A stretch of DNA of 64,000 nucleotides, from the NCBI RefSeq assembly GCF_040537815.1, contig NZ_JBEWSZ010000012.1:1-64000 (forward strand). Direction: 5' to 3'. Every line of letters begins with the position of its first letter. Position 1 is the stretch's first letter. Origin of the DNA: Mesorhizobium shangrilense. Lineage in GTDB: Bacteria; Pseudomonadota; Alphaproteobacteria; Rhizobiales; Rhizobiaceae. This document shows positions 44,833 to 53,420 of this stretch, one piece after another. The notes under the pieces are model-generated. The model made no database searches. It was not told where the DNA came from and saw only the letters and a program-made list of their open reading frames with translations. A program made the translations under genes and the position numbers.

Positions 44833-47800
44833 ATGGATATCGTCAGACTCGCAATCAACAATGCCCGCCTGACCATTTCGGTCCTGGTCTTCCTGCTGAT
44901 CGCGGGCTGGGTCGCCTATCAGTCGACACCGAAGGAAGCGGAGCCCGACGTTCCGATTCCGATGATGTATGTCAGCCTGATCTATCAAGGCATTTCGCCG
45001 GAGGATTCGGAGCGCCTTCTGCTGCGGCCGATGGAAAGCAAGCTGAAGAGTCTGAAGGGCCTCAAGGAAATGCGCTCGGCCGCTTTCCAGGGTGGCGGCT
45101 ATGTGCTGGTCGAGTTCCAGCCGCAGACGAACCTGGCGACGGCGTTGCAGGATACGCGCAGCAAGGTGCAGGACGGCAAGGCCGACCTGCCGCAGGCTGC
45201 CGAGGAGCCTGTCGTCACCGAAGTCAATATTTCCGAATTTCCGGTGCTCGTCGTCACGCTGTCGGGCGAATTGCCCGAGCGCGTGCTGGCCGCCGCGGCG
45301 CGTGAACTGCGCGACCGGATCGAGGAAGTGCCCGGCGTGCTCGAAGGGTCGCTGCAAGGCTCGCGCGACGATCTCGTCGAAGTGGTCATCGATCCGATGA
45401 AGCTGTCGTCCTATGGGCTGCAGCTCGATCAGCTGATTGGCGCCGTTTCGGCTTCCAACAGCCTTGTCGCCGCTGGCAACATCGAAGGGTCGCAGGGCAA
45501 ATACGCGGTCAAGGTGCCGTCGCTGATCGAAACGCCGGAGGACGTGGCGTCCCTGCCGGTGGTCGCCGGCCCCAATGCCGTGGTCCAGGCCAAGGATATC
45601 GCGACGATCCGCTCGACCTTCGCCGATGCCACGACGATCACCCGGCTCAACGGCAAGCCTGCCGTCGCCATCGAGGTCAAGAAGCGCATCGGCGCCAATC
45701 TGATCGATACGCTGACCAAGGTCAGGGCGGTGTCCGACGCCTTCGTCAAGACGATGCCGGAAGGTCTGAACGTCACCTACACACAGGACAAGTCGGTCTT
45801 CGTCAACCAGTTGCTGGGGGACCTGCAGAACCACGTCATGATCGCCGTCATCCTGGTGTTCATCGTCATTCTCTACGCGTTGTCCGGCCGTGCCTCGTTG
45901 CTGATTGGGCTGGCCATTCCATCGTCCTTCCTGATCGGCATCCTGCTCTTGGCCATGATGGGCTACACGATCAACATGATCGTGCTGTTCAGCCTCATCC
46001 TGGCGGTCGGCATGCTGGTCGACGACGCCATCATCGTCACCGAATTCGCCGAACGACGGATGAGCGAAGGCATGCCGAAGGAGGAAGCCTTCGCGCTTGC
46101 CGCCAAGCGCATGGCCGGCCCGGTCATCGCGGCGACGATGACGCGCATCGCCGCCTTCTCGCCGCTGCTGTTCTGGCCGGGCATCATCGGCGACTTCATG
46201 AAGTACATGCCGATCACCTTGATCGTCACGCTGTCGGCCTCGATGCTCTACGCGCTGGTCTTTGCCCCGACGCTGGGAGCCATCTTCGCCAAGGCCCCGG
46301 CGCATCACGAGCATGGCAATCGCGACGGCTGGTACATGGCTGTTGTCAAGCAGGCGGTGCGTTTCCCCGTCACCGTGCTTGTGCTCACAGTCACGCTGCT
46401 GTTCGGTATCGGTTTCGCCTATTCGAAATACGGTGCTGGCGTCGAGTTCTTCCCAAGTGTCGAGCCCGACTACGGCCTGCTCTATGTGCATGCCCGCGGT
46501 AACCTTTCGCTGGCCGAAATGGACACCGCGACCAAGATTGCCGAAAAAAGGCTGCTCGGCTGGCCGGGCCTGAAGTCGGTCTACACCCGCGTCGGCAAGT
46601 CCAGCGGTGGCGGCCAGGATGTCCCCGAGGACGTCGTCGGTGTCATCCAGTACGAATTCGTCGACTGGCGCGAGCGCAAATCGGCTAACCAGATCCTCAA
46701 CGATCTGCGCGGCGTCATGGCCGGCATCCCCGGCGTCGATGTCGAGGTTCGGGTGCCGGAAGCCGGCCCGCCGACCGGCAAGCCGATCCAGATCAGGCTT
46801 TCGGCCGTCGATCCCAAGGGACTGGACGAGAAAGCCCGGGCTGTTGCTGCGCGCATCGCCAAGGTGCCTGGCGTCATCGATATCTCCGATGGCCTGCCAC
46901 CGCCCGGTGTCGACTGGGCGATCGAGGTCGACCGCGCCAAGGCGGCGCAATACGGCATCAGCCCGACCTCGGTCGGAACCGTGGTGCAGCTGGTGACCAA
47001 CGGGCTCAAGCTCAGCGAGTACCGTCCTGCCGGCGCCGACAAGGCGGTCGATATCAGGCTGCGGCTGCCGGAGGACCGGCGCACCTTGTCCACGCTGGAC
47101 GAGTTGAGGGTGCAGACCTCGCAAGGGTCGGTGCCGATCTCGAACTTCGTCGTCCGCAAGGCAAAACCGAGCGTCGGCGTGCTCAACCGCATCGATGGCG
47201 CCCGTACGGTGGTGGTGCAGGCCAATGTCGCGGCCGGCGCTCAGGTCGCGGCCGTCCAGCAGGAGGTCACGAAGGCTGTCGCCGACATGAACCTCGGCAG
47301 CGGCATACGCTGGAAGCTTGCCGGTTCGAACGAAGACAGTGCAGAGGCCAGCGCGTTCCTAGGCAAGGCCTTTGGCGCGGCAATCTTCCTGATCTTCCTC
47401 GTGCTTCTGGCGCAGTTCAACAAGTTCACCAGCGTCTGGCTGGTGCTGTCCTGCGTGGTCATGGCGACGATCGGCGTCTTCCTGGGATTGCTGATAACCG
47501 GAGAAACATTCGGCATCGTCATGTCCGGCATCGGCGTCATCGCGCTGGCCGGCGTGGTGGTGAACAACAACATCGTCTTGATCGACACCTACGACCGGCT
47601 GCGCGAGGAGGGCTGGGACAAGATGGACGCGGTGCTGCAGACCTGCAGGGAACGCGCCCGTCCGGTGGTGCTGACGGCGGTGTCGGCCATTCTCGGCGTG
47701 CTGCCGATCGCCTTCGGCCTTGGCCTCGAAATCTTCCATCACGAGACGACGATCAATGCGCCGTCGACGCAATGGTGGATTTCGCTGTCCTCGGCGATCG

Positions 47801-48006
47801 TCTTCGGCCTCTCCTTCGCCACGGTTCTGACGCTGGTGGTGACGCCGTCGATGCTGATGGTGTTCACCCGCGCCAAGGTGAAGCCTGGCGCGCGGCGCGG
47901 CTGGTTCAGTCGGCTGTTCCGGCGCGGCAAGGGCGAGGTCTCGTCGACTGAAGCGCCAGGGCGCGATATCGAGCCAGCAGCCGCTTTCCCCAAGGCAGCC
48001 GAATAG
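44833..48006 (+). CDS. RND-family multidrug-type efflux pump
   Basis: 1057 aa, full length for the HAE-1 family. About twelve membrane helices are in two halves. The proton-relay pair is intact in LVDDAIIVTEF (helix 4), and helix 10-11 segments (VVVNNNIVLIDTYDR, ARPVVLTAVSAILGVLPIAFG) are typical. Two large periplasmic loops follow helix 1 and helix 7. It expels small hydrophobic compounds using proton influx; substrate not readable. It follows the adaptor by 79 bp, including a CGCCGGGC/GCCCGGCG hairpin at 44769-44787. Ends at a strong terminator. Confidence 0.94.
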   Translation: MDIVRLAINNARLTISVLVFLLIAGWVAYQSTPKEAEPDVPIPMMYVSLIYQGISPEDSERLLLRPMESKLKSLKGLKEMRSAAFQGGGYVLVEFQPQTNLATALQDTRSKVQDGKADLPQAAEEPVVTEVNISEFPVLVVTLSGELPERVLAAAARELRDRIEEVPGVLEGSLQGSRDDLVEVVIDPMKLSSYGLQLDQLIGAVSASNSLVAAGNIEGSQGKYAVKVPSLIETPEDVASLPVVAGPNAVVQAKDIATIRSTFADATTITRLNGKPAVAIEVKKRIGANLIDTLTKVRAVSDAFVKTMPEGLNVTYTQDKSVFVNQLLGDLQNHVMIAVILVFIVILYALSGRASLLIGLAIPSSFLIGILLLAMMGYTINMIVLFSLILAVGMLVDDAIIVTEFAERRMSEGMPKEEAFALAAKRMAGPVIAATMTRIAAFSPLLFWPGIIGDFMKYMPITLIVTLSASMLYALVFAPTLGAIFAKAPAHHEHGNRDGWYMAVVKQAVRFPVTVLVLTVTLLFGIGFAYSKYGAGVEFFPSVEPDYGLLYVHARGNLSLAEMDTATKIAEKRLLGWPGLKSVYTRVGKSSGGGQDVPEDVVGVIQYEFVDWRERKSANQILNDLRGVMAGIPGVDVEVRVPEAGPPTGKPIQIRLSAVDPKGLDEKARAVAARIAKVPGVIDISDGLPPPGVDWAIEVDRAKAAQYGISPTSVGTVVQLVTNGLKLSEYRPAGADKAVDIRLRLPEDRRTLSTLDELRVQTSQGSVPISNFVVRKAKPSVGVLNRIDGARTVVVQANVAAGAQVAAVQQEVTKAVADMNLGSGIRWKLAGSNEDSAEASAFLGKAFGAAIFLIFLVLLAQFNKFTSVWLVLSCVVMATIGVFLGLLITGETFGIVMSGIGVIALAGVVVNNNIVLIDTYDRLREEGWDKMDAVLQTCRERARPVVLTAVSAILGVLPIAFGLGLEIFHHETTINAPSTQWWISLSSAIVFGLSFATVLTLVVTPSMLMVFTRAKVKPGARRGWFSRLFRRGKGEVSSTEAPGRDIEPAAAFPKAAE

Positions 48007-48027
48007 AACGTACCTGCGATTGACGAC

Positions 48028-48058
48028 AAAGGCCGCCAGGAACAACCGGGCGGCCTTT
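48028..48058 (+). terminator. Terminator after the RND operon
   Basis: AAAGGCCGCC pairs perfectly with GGCGGCCTTT across an 11-base loop, 22 bp after the pump stop codon, and ends in TTTT. Confidence 0.85.
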
Positions 48059-48098
48059 TGCATTGTTTCCCCATAATCTCACAGCGGGGAAGCCTCTG

Positions 48099-48422
48099 AT
48101 GCCGATCACCACGATTCTCATCATCGTCCTGATCCTTGTCCTGATCGGCGCTATGCCAGCATGGCCGCATTCGCGGTCCTGGGGCTATGGGCCGTCCGGA
48201 ATAGTCGGAGCGATGCTGGTCCTGCTCCTCATTCTGTTGGTGTTGGGGCGGCTCAGAAACGGCCTCAGGCCGGTGGCGGAAAGTGATGGACACAGCATGT
48301 CCATGTCCGTCGCTTTTGTGTTCACGCAGCTTTGGACGCACGCGCGACCGTCGCGATGCCGATGTCTCCGAGAGCCCCGGCGACCGCCCGATCCAGCGGC
48401 GTATGCGGGATCTCGCCGATGA
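48099..48422 (+). CDS. DUF3309-type small membrane protein, C-terminally extended
   Basis: 107 aa. ATG 48099 gives MPITTILIIVLILVLIGAMP then WPHSRSWGYGPSGIVGAMLV and LLLILLVLGRL: two short hydrophobic segments around the conserved WPHSRSWGYGPSG loop of DUF3309. Family members normally end soon after the second segment (about 50 residues). Here the frame stays open for about 55 more Arg/Pro-rich residues and overlaps the 3' end of the convergent reductase gene by 101 bp. The extension may be a stop-loss tail. Function unknown. Confidence 0.75.
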   Translation: MPITTILIIVLILVLIGAMPAWPHSRSWGYGPSGIVGAMLVLLLILLVLGRLRNGLRPVAESDGHSMSMSVAFVFTQLWTHARPSRCRCLREPRRPPDPAAYAGSRR

Positions 48423-49281
48423 TGCCCTCAAGCCGTGTCGAGGCCAGTTGGTGGCGCTCGAAGCGCAGATAGGACATCGAGACGATCTCGCGCCACATCG
48501 CCACGAAGGGGCTGCCGGCGCGCAGCACCCACCAGGGCATCGATGTCATCTTGAGCGGACGGCCAACAGCTTTTTCGGCAGCGGCCCTGATCTCCAGATC
48601 AGTGACTGCGTGGCCCGGAAAGTTCAGCGCCTCGTAGAAGTCGAGCTTATCCAGATTCTTGGCCAGCGCGACGAAGCCTAGGGCGAAGTCCGGTAGATAG
48701 GCCCATTCATGCACGAGATCGACTGGACCAGGTGCGGTGTAGATGCCCTTGCCTATCTTGGCGGCGACGACCAGGTCGAACCACGAGCCGCTGCCGGTGC
48801 CGCCGAAGAAATCGCCGGCCCGAAGCAGAATGGTGCGGACGCGGCCGGCGTCGGCCTCACGGCGAAACAGGTCTTCCATGGCGCAGCGGATGCGGCCTTT
48901 CTCGGTCGTCGGGTGGAACGGGGTGTCCTCGGTGATCACCGCCGGCATTGGCGAGCCATAATTGTACACGGTGCCGGGGAAGAGATGCAGGGCGCCATTC
49001 GCATGGCAGGCGGCCATGACGTTCTCGGCCATAGGCAGGCACTTGCCCCAGTCGGTGTAGATCGGGTTGAGGCCGTTGAAGATGACGTCGACGCCTGCCG
49101 TCGCCCGGATGAGGGCATCACGGTCGAGCGCGTCGCCGGCGGCGGCTGTCGCGCCCTTGAGTTCCGCCGGCACCTTGCCGCTGCGGGTAATGGCGCGGAC
49201 GTCGTAGCCCGCGTCGATGAAGGCTTTGGCAACCACGCGGCCGAGCCGGCCATTGGCGCCGAGAATTGCGATCTTGGTCAT
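48322..49281 (-). CDS. NAD(P)-binding epimerase/reductase-like protein
   Basis: 319 aa with the extended-SDR/NmrA fold. The dinucleotide loop is ILGANGRLGRVVAKAF at residues 5-20. GVDVIFNGLNPIYTDWGKCL and LFPGTVYNYGSPMPAVITED resemble the sugar-epimerase class; the Tyr at VYNYG may replace the classical YxxxK. The end (FERHQLASTRLEGIIGEIPH) matches related oxidoreductases. Substrate unknown. Divergent from a LysR regulator that probably controls it. Confidence 0.85.
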   Translation of the reverse strand: MTKIAILGANGRLGRVVAKAFIDAGYDVRAITRSGKVPAELKGATAAAGDALDRDALIRATAGVDVIFNGLNPIYTDWGKCLPMAENVMAACHANGALHLFPGTVYNYGSPMPAVITEDTPFHPTTEKGRIRCAMEDLFRREADAGRVRTILLRAGDFFGGTGSGSWFDLVVAAKIGKGIYTAPGPVDLVHEWAYLPDFALGFVALAKNLDKLDFYEALNFPGHAVTDLEIRAAAEKAVGRPLKMTSMPWWVLRAGSPFVAMWREIVSMSYLRFERHQLASTRLEGIIGEIPHTPLDRAVAGALGDIGIATVARASKAA

Positions 49282-49363
49282 GTTTCGTCTCCGTGTTTGC
49301 GTTAGGCCCCAAATATGGGCTGTCGGAAAACGAATGAAAATTGACTGAAATTGGCGATGTGAT

Positions 49364-49377
49364 ATTCAATTATGAAT
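49364..49377. promoter_or_regulatory. LysR-type inverted repeat at the regulator start
   Basis: ATTCA-ATTA-TGAAT (49364-49377) is a perfect 5-bp-arm inverted repeat overlapping the LysR start codon, in the gap to the divergent reductase. Close enough to autoregulate; function is inferred only from position. Confidence 0.35.
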
Positions 49378-50290
49378 GACTGAAATCGACTGGAACCTGA
49401 TCAAGAGCTTCGTGACCGTGGCTGAAACCGGCAGCCTGTCGGCGGCGGCACGTAAACTCTCCGCAAGTCAGCCGACGCTCGGCCGTCACATCTCGGAACT
49501 GGAGCAGGCGCTCGGCGTCACGCTGTTCCGGCGCGGACGGCGCGGCTATGCGTTGACGGAGGCGGGGGCCACGTTGTTCGAGCGCGGCAAGGCCGTCAGC
49601 GAGCAGGCGAGTGCGTTTTCACTGCTGGCGCTGGGCTCGGTCGAGGCGATCGAGGGCACGGTGCGCATTGCCGCCAGCGAGGTGGTGGCCGCCTATGTGC
49701 TGCCGGAGATGACGGCACGGCTCGGCATCGAGGAACCTGGCATCGAAGTCGAGATCGTTGCGTCGAACCAGGTGGAGAACCTGTTGCGCCGCGATGCCGA
49801 CATCGCGATCCGCATGGTCAAGCCGGCGCAGAACGAATTGGTGGCGCGCAAGGTCACCGACATTGCGCTCTGTGCCTGCGCGGCAAAGTCCTATCTCGAC
49901 CGTCGCGGCCGGCCACGCGCGCCCAGTGATCTTGCAGAGCACGATCTGATCGGCTTCGACCGCAGCGACGAGATTATCAGAGGCTTTGCCCAGTTCGGCG
50001 TCTCGATCGCCCGCAGCGGCTTTCGCTTCAGGGCCGACAACCAGATCGTACTGTGGGAAGCGGTGCGGGCCGGAAACGGCATCGGATTTGGCCAGGAGCC
50101 GCTGGCCGACCGTGATCCATTGGTGGAGAAGGTGCTGCCTGGCCTACAATTGCCGGCGCTGCCGGTGTGGCTGGCCATGCATCGCGACGTGCGCACCAGC
50201 GTGCGCATCCGTCGGGTAGTGGATTTCCTCCACGAGGAACTGAAGCGTTATTCGGCCGGCGCGGCGCTGGGCGCGAATTCGGCGCGGTGA
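49376..50290 (+). CDS. LysR-family transcriptional regulator
   Basis: 304 aa. The HTH is in residues 1-60 (WNLIKSFVTVAETGSLSAAA, then RKLSASQPTLGRHISELEQ and TLFRRGRRGYALTEAGATLF). The remainder is a periplasmic-binding-protein-like effector domain (AASEVVAAYVLPEMTARL, NELVARKVTDIALCA). It is divergent from the NAD(P)-binding reductase, the likely target, and its 3' end overlaps the convergent MFS gene by 43 bp. Effector unknown. Confidence 0.93.
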   Translation: MTEIDWNLIKSFVTVAETGSLSAAARKLSASQPTLGRHISELEQALGVTLFRRGRRGYALTEAGATLFERGKAVSEQASAFSLLALGSVEAIEGTVRIAASEVVAAYVLPEMTARLGIEEPGIEVEIVASNQVENLLRRDADIAIRMVKPAQNELVARKVTDIALCACAAKSYLDRRGRPRAPSDLAEHDLIGFDRSDEIIRGFAQFGVSIARSGFRFRADNQIVLWEAVRAGNGIGFGQEPLADRDPLVEKVLPGLQLPALPVWLAMHRDVRTSVRIRRVVDFLHEELKRYSAGAALGANSAR

Positions 50291-51429
50291 GCAAGCCCTG
50301 CCATCAGCAGGACAACAATCAGCAGGCCAGACATGGCGATGAAGATCGGCCCGAAGCTCGAATGCTCGGCGACAAAGCCGATCGCCGATGGCGCCACCAA
50401 TATGCCGGAATAGCCCATGGTGGTGACCACGCTCATGCCGGTGCCCGATGACATGCCTTCCTGGTTGCCGCCAGCCGAAAAGATGATCGGCACCATGTTG
50501 GCGATGCCGAAGCCGCAAAAGGCAAAGGCCGCGATGGCGAGCCAGGGCGACGGCGACAGGCCGGCCACCAGCATGCCGGTGGCGGCGACGAGGGCCGACA
50601 CGCGCAATGTCAACACCGCGCCGAAGCGGTTGCGCACGCCGTCGCCAAAGAAGCGCATGATGGCCATGACGCCGGAAAAGGCGGCGTAGGCGAGCCCCGC
50701 GACGGCAAGGTCGGCGCCAAGCTCCTGGCGCAGATAAAGTGCTCCCCAGTCCAGCACCGCGCCCTCGGAGATCATCGTCAGCAGTGCCATCAGCCCGACC
50801 AGATAGACCAGCGGATTTCCCGGCAGCGCGAATTTGTGGTGCTCGGCCGCCTGCGGCCTGTCCTCGGCGATCAGATGGCGGATCGCCACCGCGATCACCA
50901 CGAAGGCGAGCGCCGTCACCACCGCCGCATGGGCAAGATGGCCGTAATGCTGGATGGCGAAGCCACCCAGACCGCCACCGGCGAAACCGCCAAGGCTCCA
51001 GAAGCCGTGCGAGGACGACATGATGGCGCGGGAGAGCCGCCGCTCGACCACAACCGCATTGGCGTTCATGGCGACATCCATGCCGCCGATCGAACCGCCG
51101 AAGATGAACATCGCGATGGCCGCCAGCGGTACATTGGGCGCCAGCGCCACGACCAGCAGGCCGAGGCTGCCGCACAGGCCGAACCAGCGCAGCACGGTGC
51201 GCGAACCGTGTCTCGAGATCAGGTGCCCGCACCAGGTCATGGCGGCGACCGCGCCAGCGCCGAACAGCAGGATCAGCAGGCCGAGGGTGAACTTCGAGAT
51301 GTCCAGCCGGGTCAGGAACACCGGAATCTGCGGCGCCCAGCTGCCAGTCAGGAAGCCATTGGCGAGAAAGATGGCTGCTACAGCCCATCGCCCACGATTG
51401 GCGATTTGCATGGCGTTCGACACGTTCAT
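50248..51429 (-). CDS. MFS transporter
   Basis: 393 aa with about twelve membrane helices. The loop 2-3 region reads GHLISRHGSRTVLR, a fair copy of the MFS motif A (G-x3-D-R-x-G-R-R), and FGDGVRNRFGAVLTLR is the corresponding second-half copy. The overall layout resembles the YbjJ-type group; no substrate can be assigned. The 3' end overlaps the LysR gene. No operon partner is evident. Confidence 0.88.
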   Translation of the reverse strand: MNVSNAMQIANRGRWAVAAIFLANGFLTGSWAPQIPVFLTRLDISKFTLGLLILLFGAGAVAAMTWCGHLISRHGSRTVLRWFGLCGSLGLLVVALAPNVPLAAIAMFIFGGSIGGMDVAMNANAVVVERRLSRAIMSSSHGFWSLGGFAGGGLGGFAIQHYGHLAHAAVVTALAFVVIAVAIRHLIAEDRPQAAEHHKFALPGNPLVYLVGLMALLTMISEGAVLDWGALYLRQELGADLAVAGLAYAAFSGVMAIMRFFGDGVRNRFGAVLTLRVSALVAATGMLVAGLSPSPWLAIAAFAFCGFGIANMVPIIFSAGGNQEGMSSGTGMSVVTTMGYSGILVAPSAIGFVAEHSSFGPIFIAMSGLLIVVLLMAGLAHRAEFAPSAAPAE

Positions 51430-51561
51430 AAGGCGATTCCGGTCCGAAAATGACTTCGAGCGGCAAATTAGATCGATTCAATTTTCAGTCAAGCACTCTT
51501 TCGGGAAAGCATTTGGGCCAAACAAGGCGTCGATGGTGATCGACGAATGTCGGTGGCGGAC

Positions 51562-51870
51562 CTAGTGGTCCTTGGGTCGCCTTGCCTCGAATTCGGCCTT
51601 CTTGGCGTCGGAGGCCTCGGTCTGGTTGAGTGCCTGCCATTGCGCGTAGGGCATGCCGTAGACGATCTCGCGCGACTGGTCCTTGGTGAGATCGACGCCC
51701 TCGGCGTTCGCCGCCTCGCGATACCAGTTGGACAGGCAGTTGCGGCAGAAGCCGGTGAGATTCATCAGGTCGATGTTCTGTACGTCGTTGCGTTCACGCA
51801 GATGCTCGACCAGCCGGCGAAAGGCGGCTGCCTCGAAATCGCGCTTCTGCTCGTCGCTGAGTTCGGTCAT
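51562..51870 (-). CDS. DUF1244-family protein
   Basis: 102 aa, cytoplasmic, mostly helical. The conserved core RRLVEHLRERNDVQNIDLMN then LTGFCRNCLSNWYREAANAE, with the two Cys in FCRNCL, and YGMPYAQWQALNQ identify DUF1244. Function unknown; the C-x2-C may bind metal. It follows the N-formylglutamate amidohydrolase gene in the same direction with an 18-bp gap, and is followed by about 130 bp before the convergent-side MFS start. Confidence 0.88.
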   Translation of the reverse strand: MTELSDEQKRDFEAAAFRRLVEHLRERNDVQNIDLMNLTGFCRNCLSNWYREAANAEGVDLTKDQSREIVYGMPYAQWQALNQTEASDAKKAEFEARRPKDH

Positions 51871-51888
51871 GGAAACCTCCTTGCGGTC

Positions 51889-52686
51889 TTACAGCGGCCC
51901 GGTGCGGGAGCCGAATTGCCTGACCACATGTATGTCGGCACGGCGGTCGATGGCGTCAACGATCGGCGCCAGGCGCTCCGCCCACGCCAGTGCGCCCTTG
52001 CCGTCGGCGATCAGGTCCTGGCGGATCTCGATCAGCGCATGGGCAAAACCGTTGACGATGGCGTGCTTGAACATTGTGTCACCGCGCAGCGCGCCGTCAT
52101 AGGGCTCGTTGTCACCGACGATGAGGCTTGTGTCCGCGGCCAGCATGTCGATCAATGGCCGCGCCACGCGGTCGTCGAGGTCCCACAGAATGCCGACGTG
52201 CCAGGGACGCTTGATGCCCTGCATGACCGGCGTGAAGGAATGCACGGAGAAGATGAAGGGCGCCTGCCCAGACGCCTGTGCGACGGATGCGACCATTGCC
52301 CCGATCGCATCATGATAGGGACGATAGAAGCGATCGAGCCGTCTTTCGCGCTCTTCCGTGGCCAGAGGATAGTTTCCCGGGACGACCGTGCCGTCGTATA
52401 GCTGGCGAATCAGCGTCGGATCGTCCTCGCCGCGATTGGGATCGATCAGCAGGCGTGAGAAATTGCAGAGGACGGCCGGCACACCGAGCAGGGCGGCCAG
52501 TTCACGCGTCACCGTCTCGACACCGATGTCGTAGGCAATGTGGCGCTCGAATTCCGCCGCCGGCAGGCCGAGGCTGCCATAGTCTTCCGGCAGGTCGCGG
52601 CGAGCATGGTCGCCCAGCAGCACAATGCCTCGCTTGCGGTCGCCCTCGACAATATCGAAAGGCGCGAAAACTGTGGATCGGGTCAT
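51889..52686 (-). CDS. N-formylglutamate amidohydrolase
   Basis: 265 aa. The family motif ILLGDHARRDLPEDYG and the later FIFSVHSFTPVMQG and NCEP-like DNEPYDG segments are consistent with this zinc amidohydrolase, which releases formate from N-formylglutamate in histidine breakdown. The gene is not next to hut genes here, so a more general role is possible. Upstream of DUF1244, probably one transcript. Confidence 0.88.
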   Translation of the reverse strand: MTRSTVFAPFDIVEGDRKRGIVLLGDHARRDLPEDYGSLGLPAAEFERHIAYDIGVETVTRELAALLGVPAVLCNFSRLLIDPNRGEDDPTLIRQLYDGTVVPGNYPLATEERERRLDRFYRPYHDAIGAMVASVAQASGQAPFIFSVHSFTPVMQGIKRPWHVGILWDLDDRVARPLIDMLAADTSLIVGDNEPYDGALRGDTMFKHAIVNGFAHALIEIRQDLIADGKGALAWAERLAPIVDAIDRRADIHVVRQFGSRTGPL

Positions 52687-52901
52687 TGGCGGGAAATGGT
52701 CTGTTCGCTGGCTTCCTGGGAGGGTGCTATCGTCATTCCACGAAGAGGACGCTCGCGCAATGCCGTTGTTTGGCCACGGTTTCTGCGGAAATCTGGCAGA
52801 AGCGACGAAATCGCGCGCCAGGGCCTTTCTAAATCGATTGGAATTGGACAGAACGGCGCGTTGACATGCGCCCGGACTTTTCCGAAAAGGGGCGCAGAGA
52901 G

Positions 52902-53420
52902 ATGCTGATGTGGTTCTTCAGGGGTTTTGGAATGGGTTCCGCTGGCGGGCAGCGCGCGCGCTATGCCTTTGCCATGCCGGTCCTGACCCTTGCCGTGGGC
53001 TTGTCCGCTATGGTCATGGCTTCGCCGGCACGCGCCGATTTCCGCGTCTGCAACGCCACACAGAACCTGGTCGGCGTCGGCATCGGTTATCGCGCCAAGG
53101 CCGGCTGGATCACCGAGGGCTGGTGGCACATCGAGGGATCGAGCTGCAAGACGTTGATCGAAGGGCCGCTGTCATCAAGGTTTTACTATCTTTATGCAGA
53201 AGACGCCGAGCGCGGCGGACGCTGGGACGGCCCGATCAACATGTGCGTGGCTGAAAAAGAGTTCAAGATCGCCGGCGTAACCGACTGCGTCGCCCGGGGC
53301 TTCCAGCGCGCCGGATTCCAGGAATATGACACGGGCGAACAGGCAAGCTGGATGGTCCAGCTGACCGATGAGCCCGCAACGGGAGGCGCTCCAGCCGCCC
53401 CGGGAACGAACAGTCAATGA
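52902..53420 (+). CDS. DUF1036-family exported protein
   Basis: 172 aa from ATG 52902 (AAGGGG at suitable distance); a start at 52866 lacks a ribosome site. A signal peptide or anchor (MPVLTLAVGLSAMVMASPARA) precedes the DUF1036 core DFRVCNATQNLVGVGIGYRA, WWHIEGSSCKTLIEGPL, and FYYLYAEDAERGG. Four conserved Cys are visible. Function unknown. Its stop overlaps the pyruvate kinase start by four bases, so translation is coupled. Confidence 0.87.
   Translation: MLMWFFRGFGMGSAGGQRARYAFAMPVLTLAVGLSAMVMASPARADFRVCNATQNLVGVGIGYRAKAGWITEGWWHIEGSSCKTLIEGPLSSRFYYLYAEDAERGGRWDGPINMCVAEKEFKIAGVTDCVARGFQRAGFQEYDTGEQASWMVQLTDEPATGGAPAAPGTNSQ

Noticed and set aside
44791..47124. 777-codon open frame antisense to the RND pump
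   Set aside because: Long antisense frames are normal in GC-rich coding DNA. The translation is His/Arg/Asp-rich with no domain, and the plus strand encodes a perfect RND protein.
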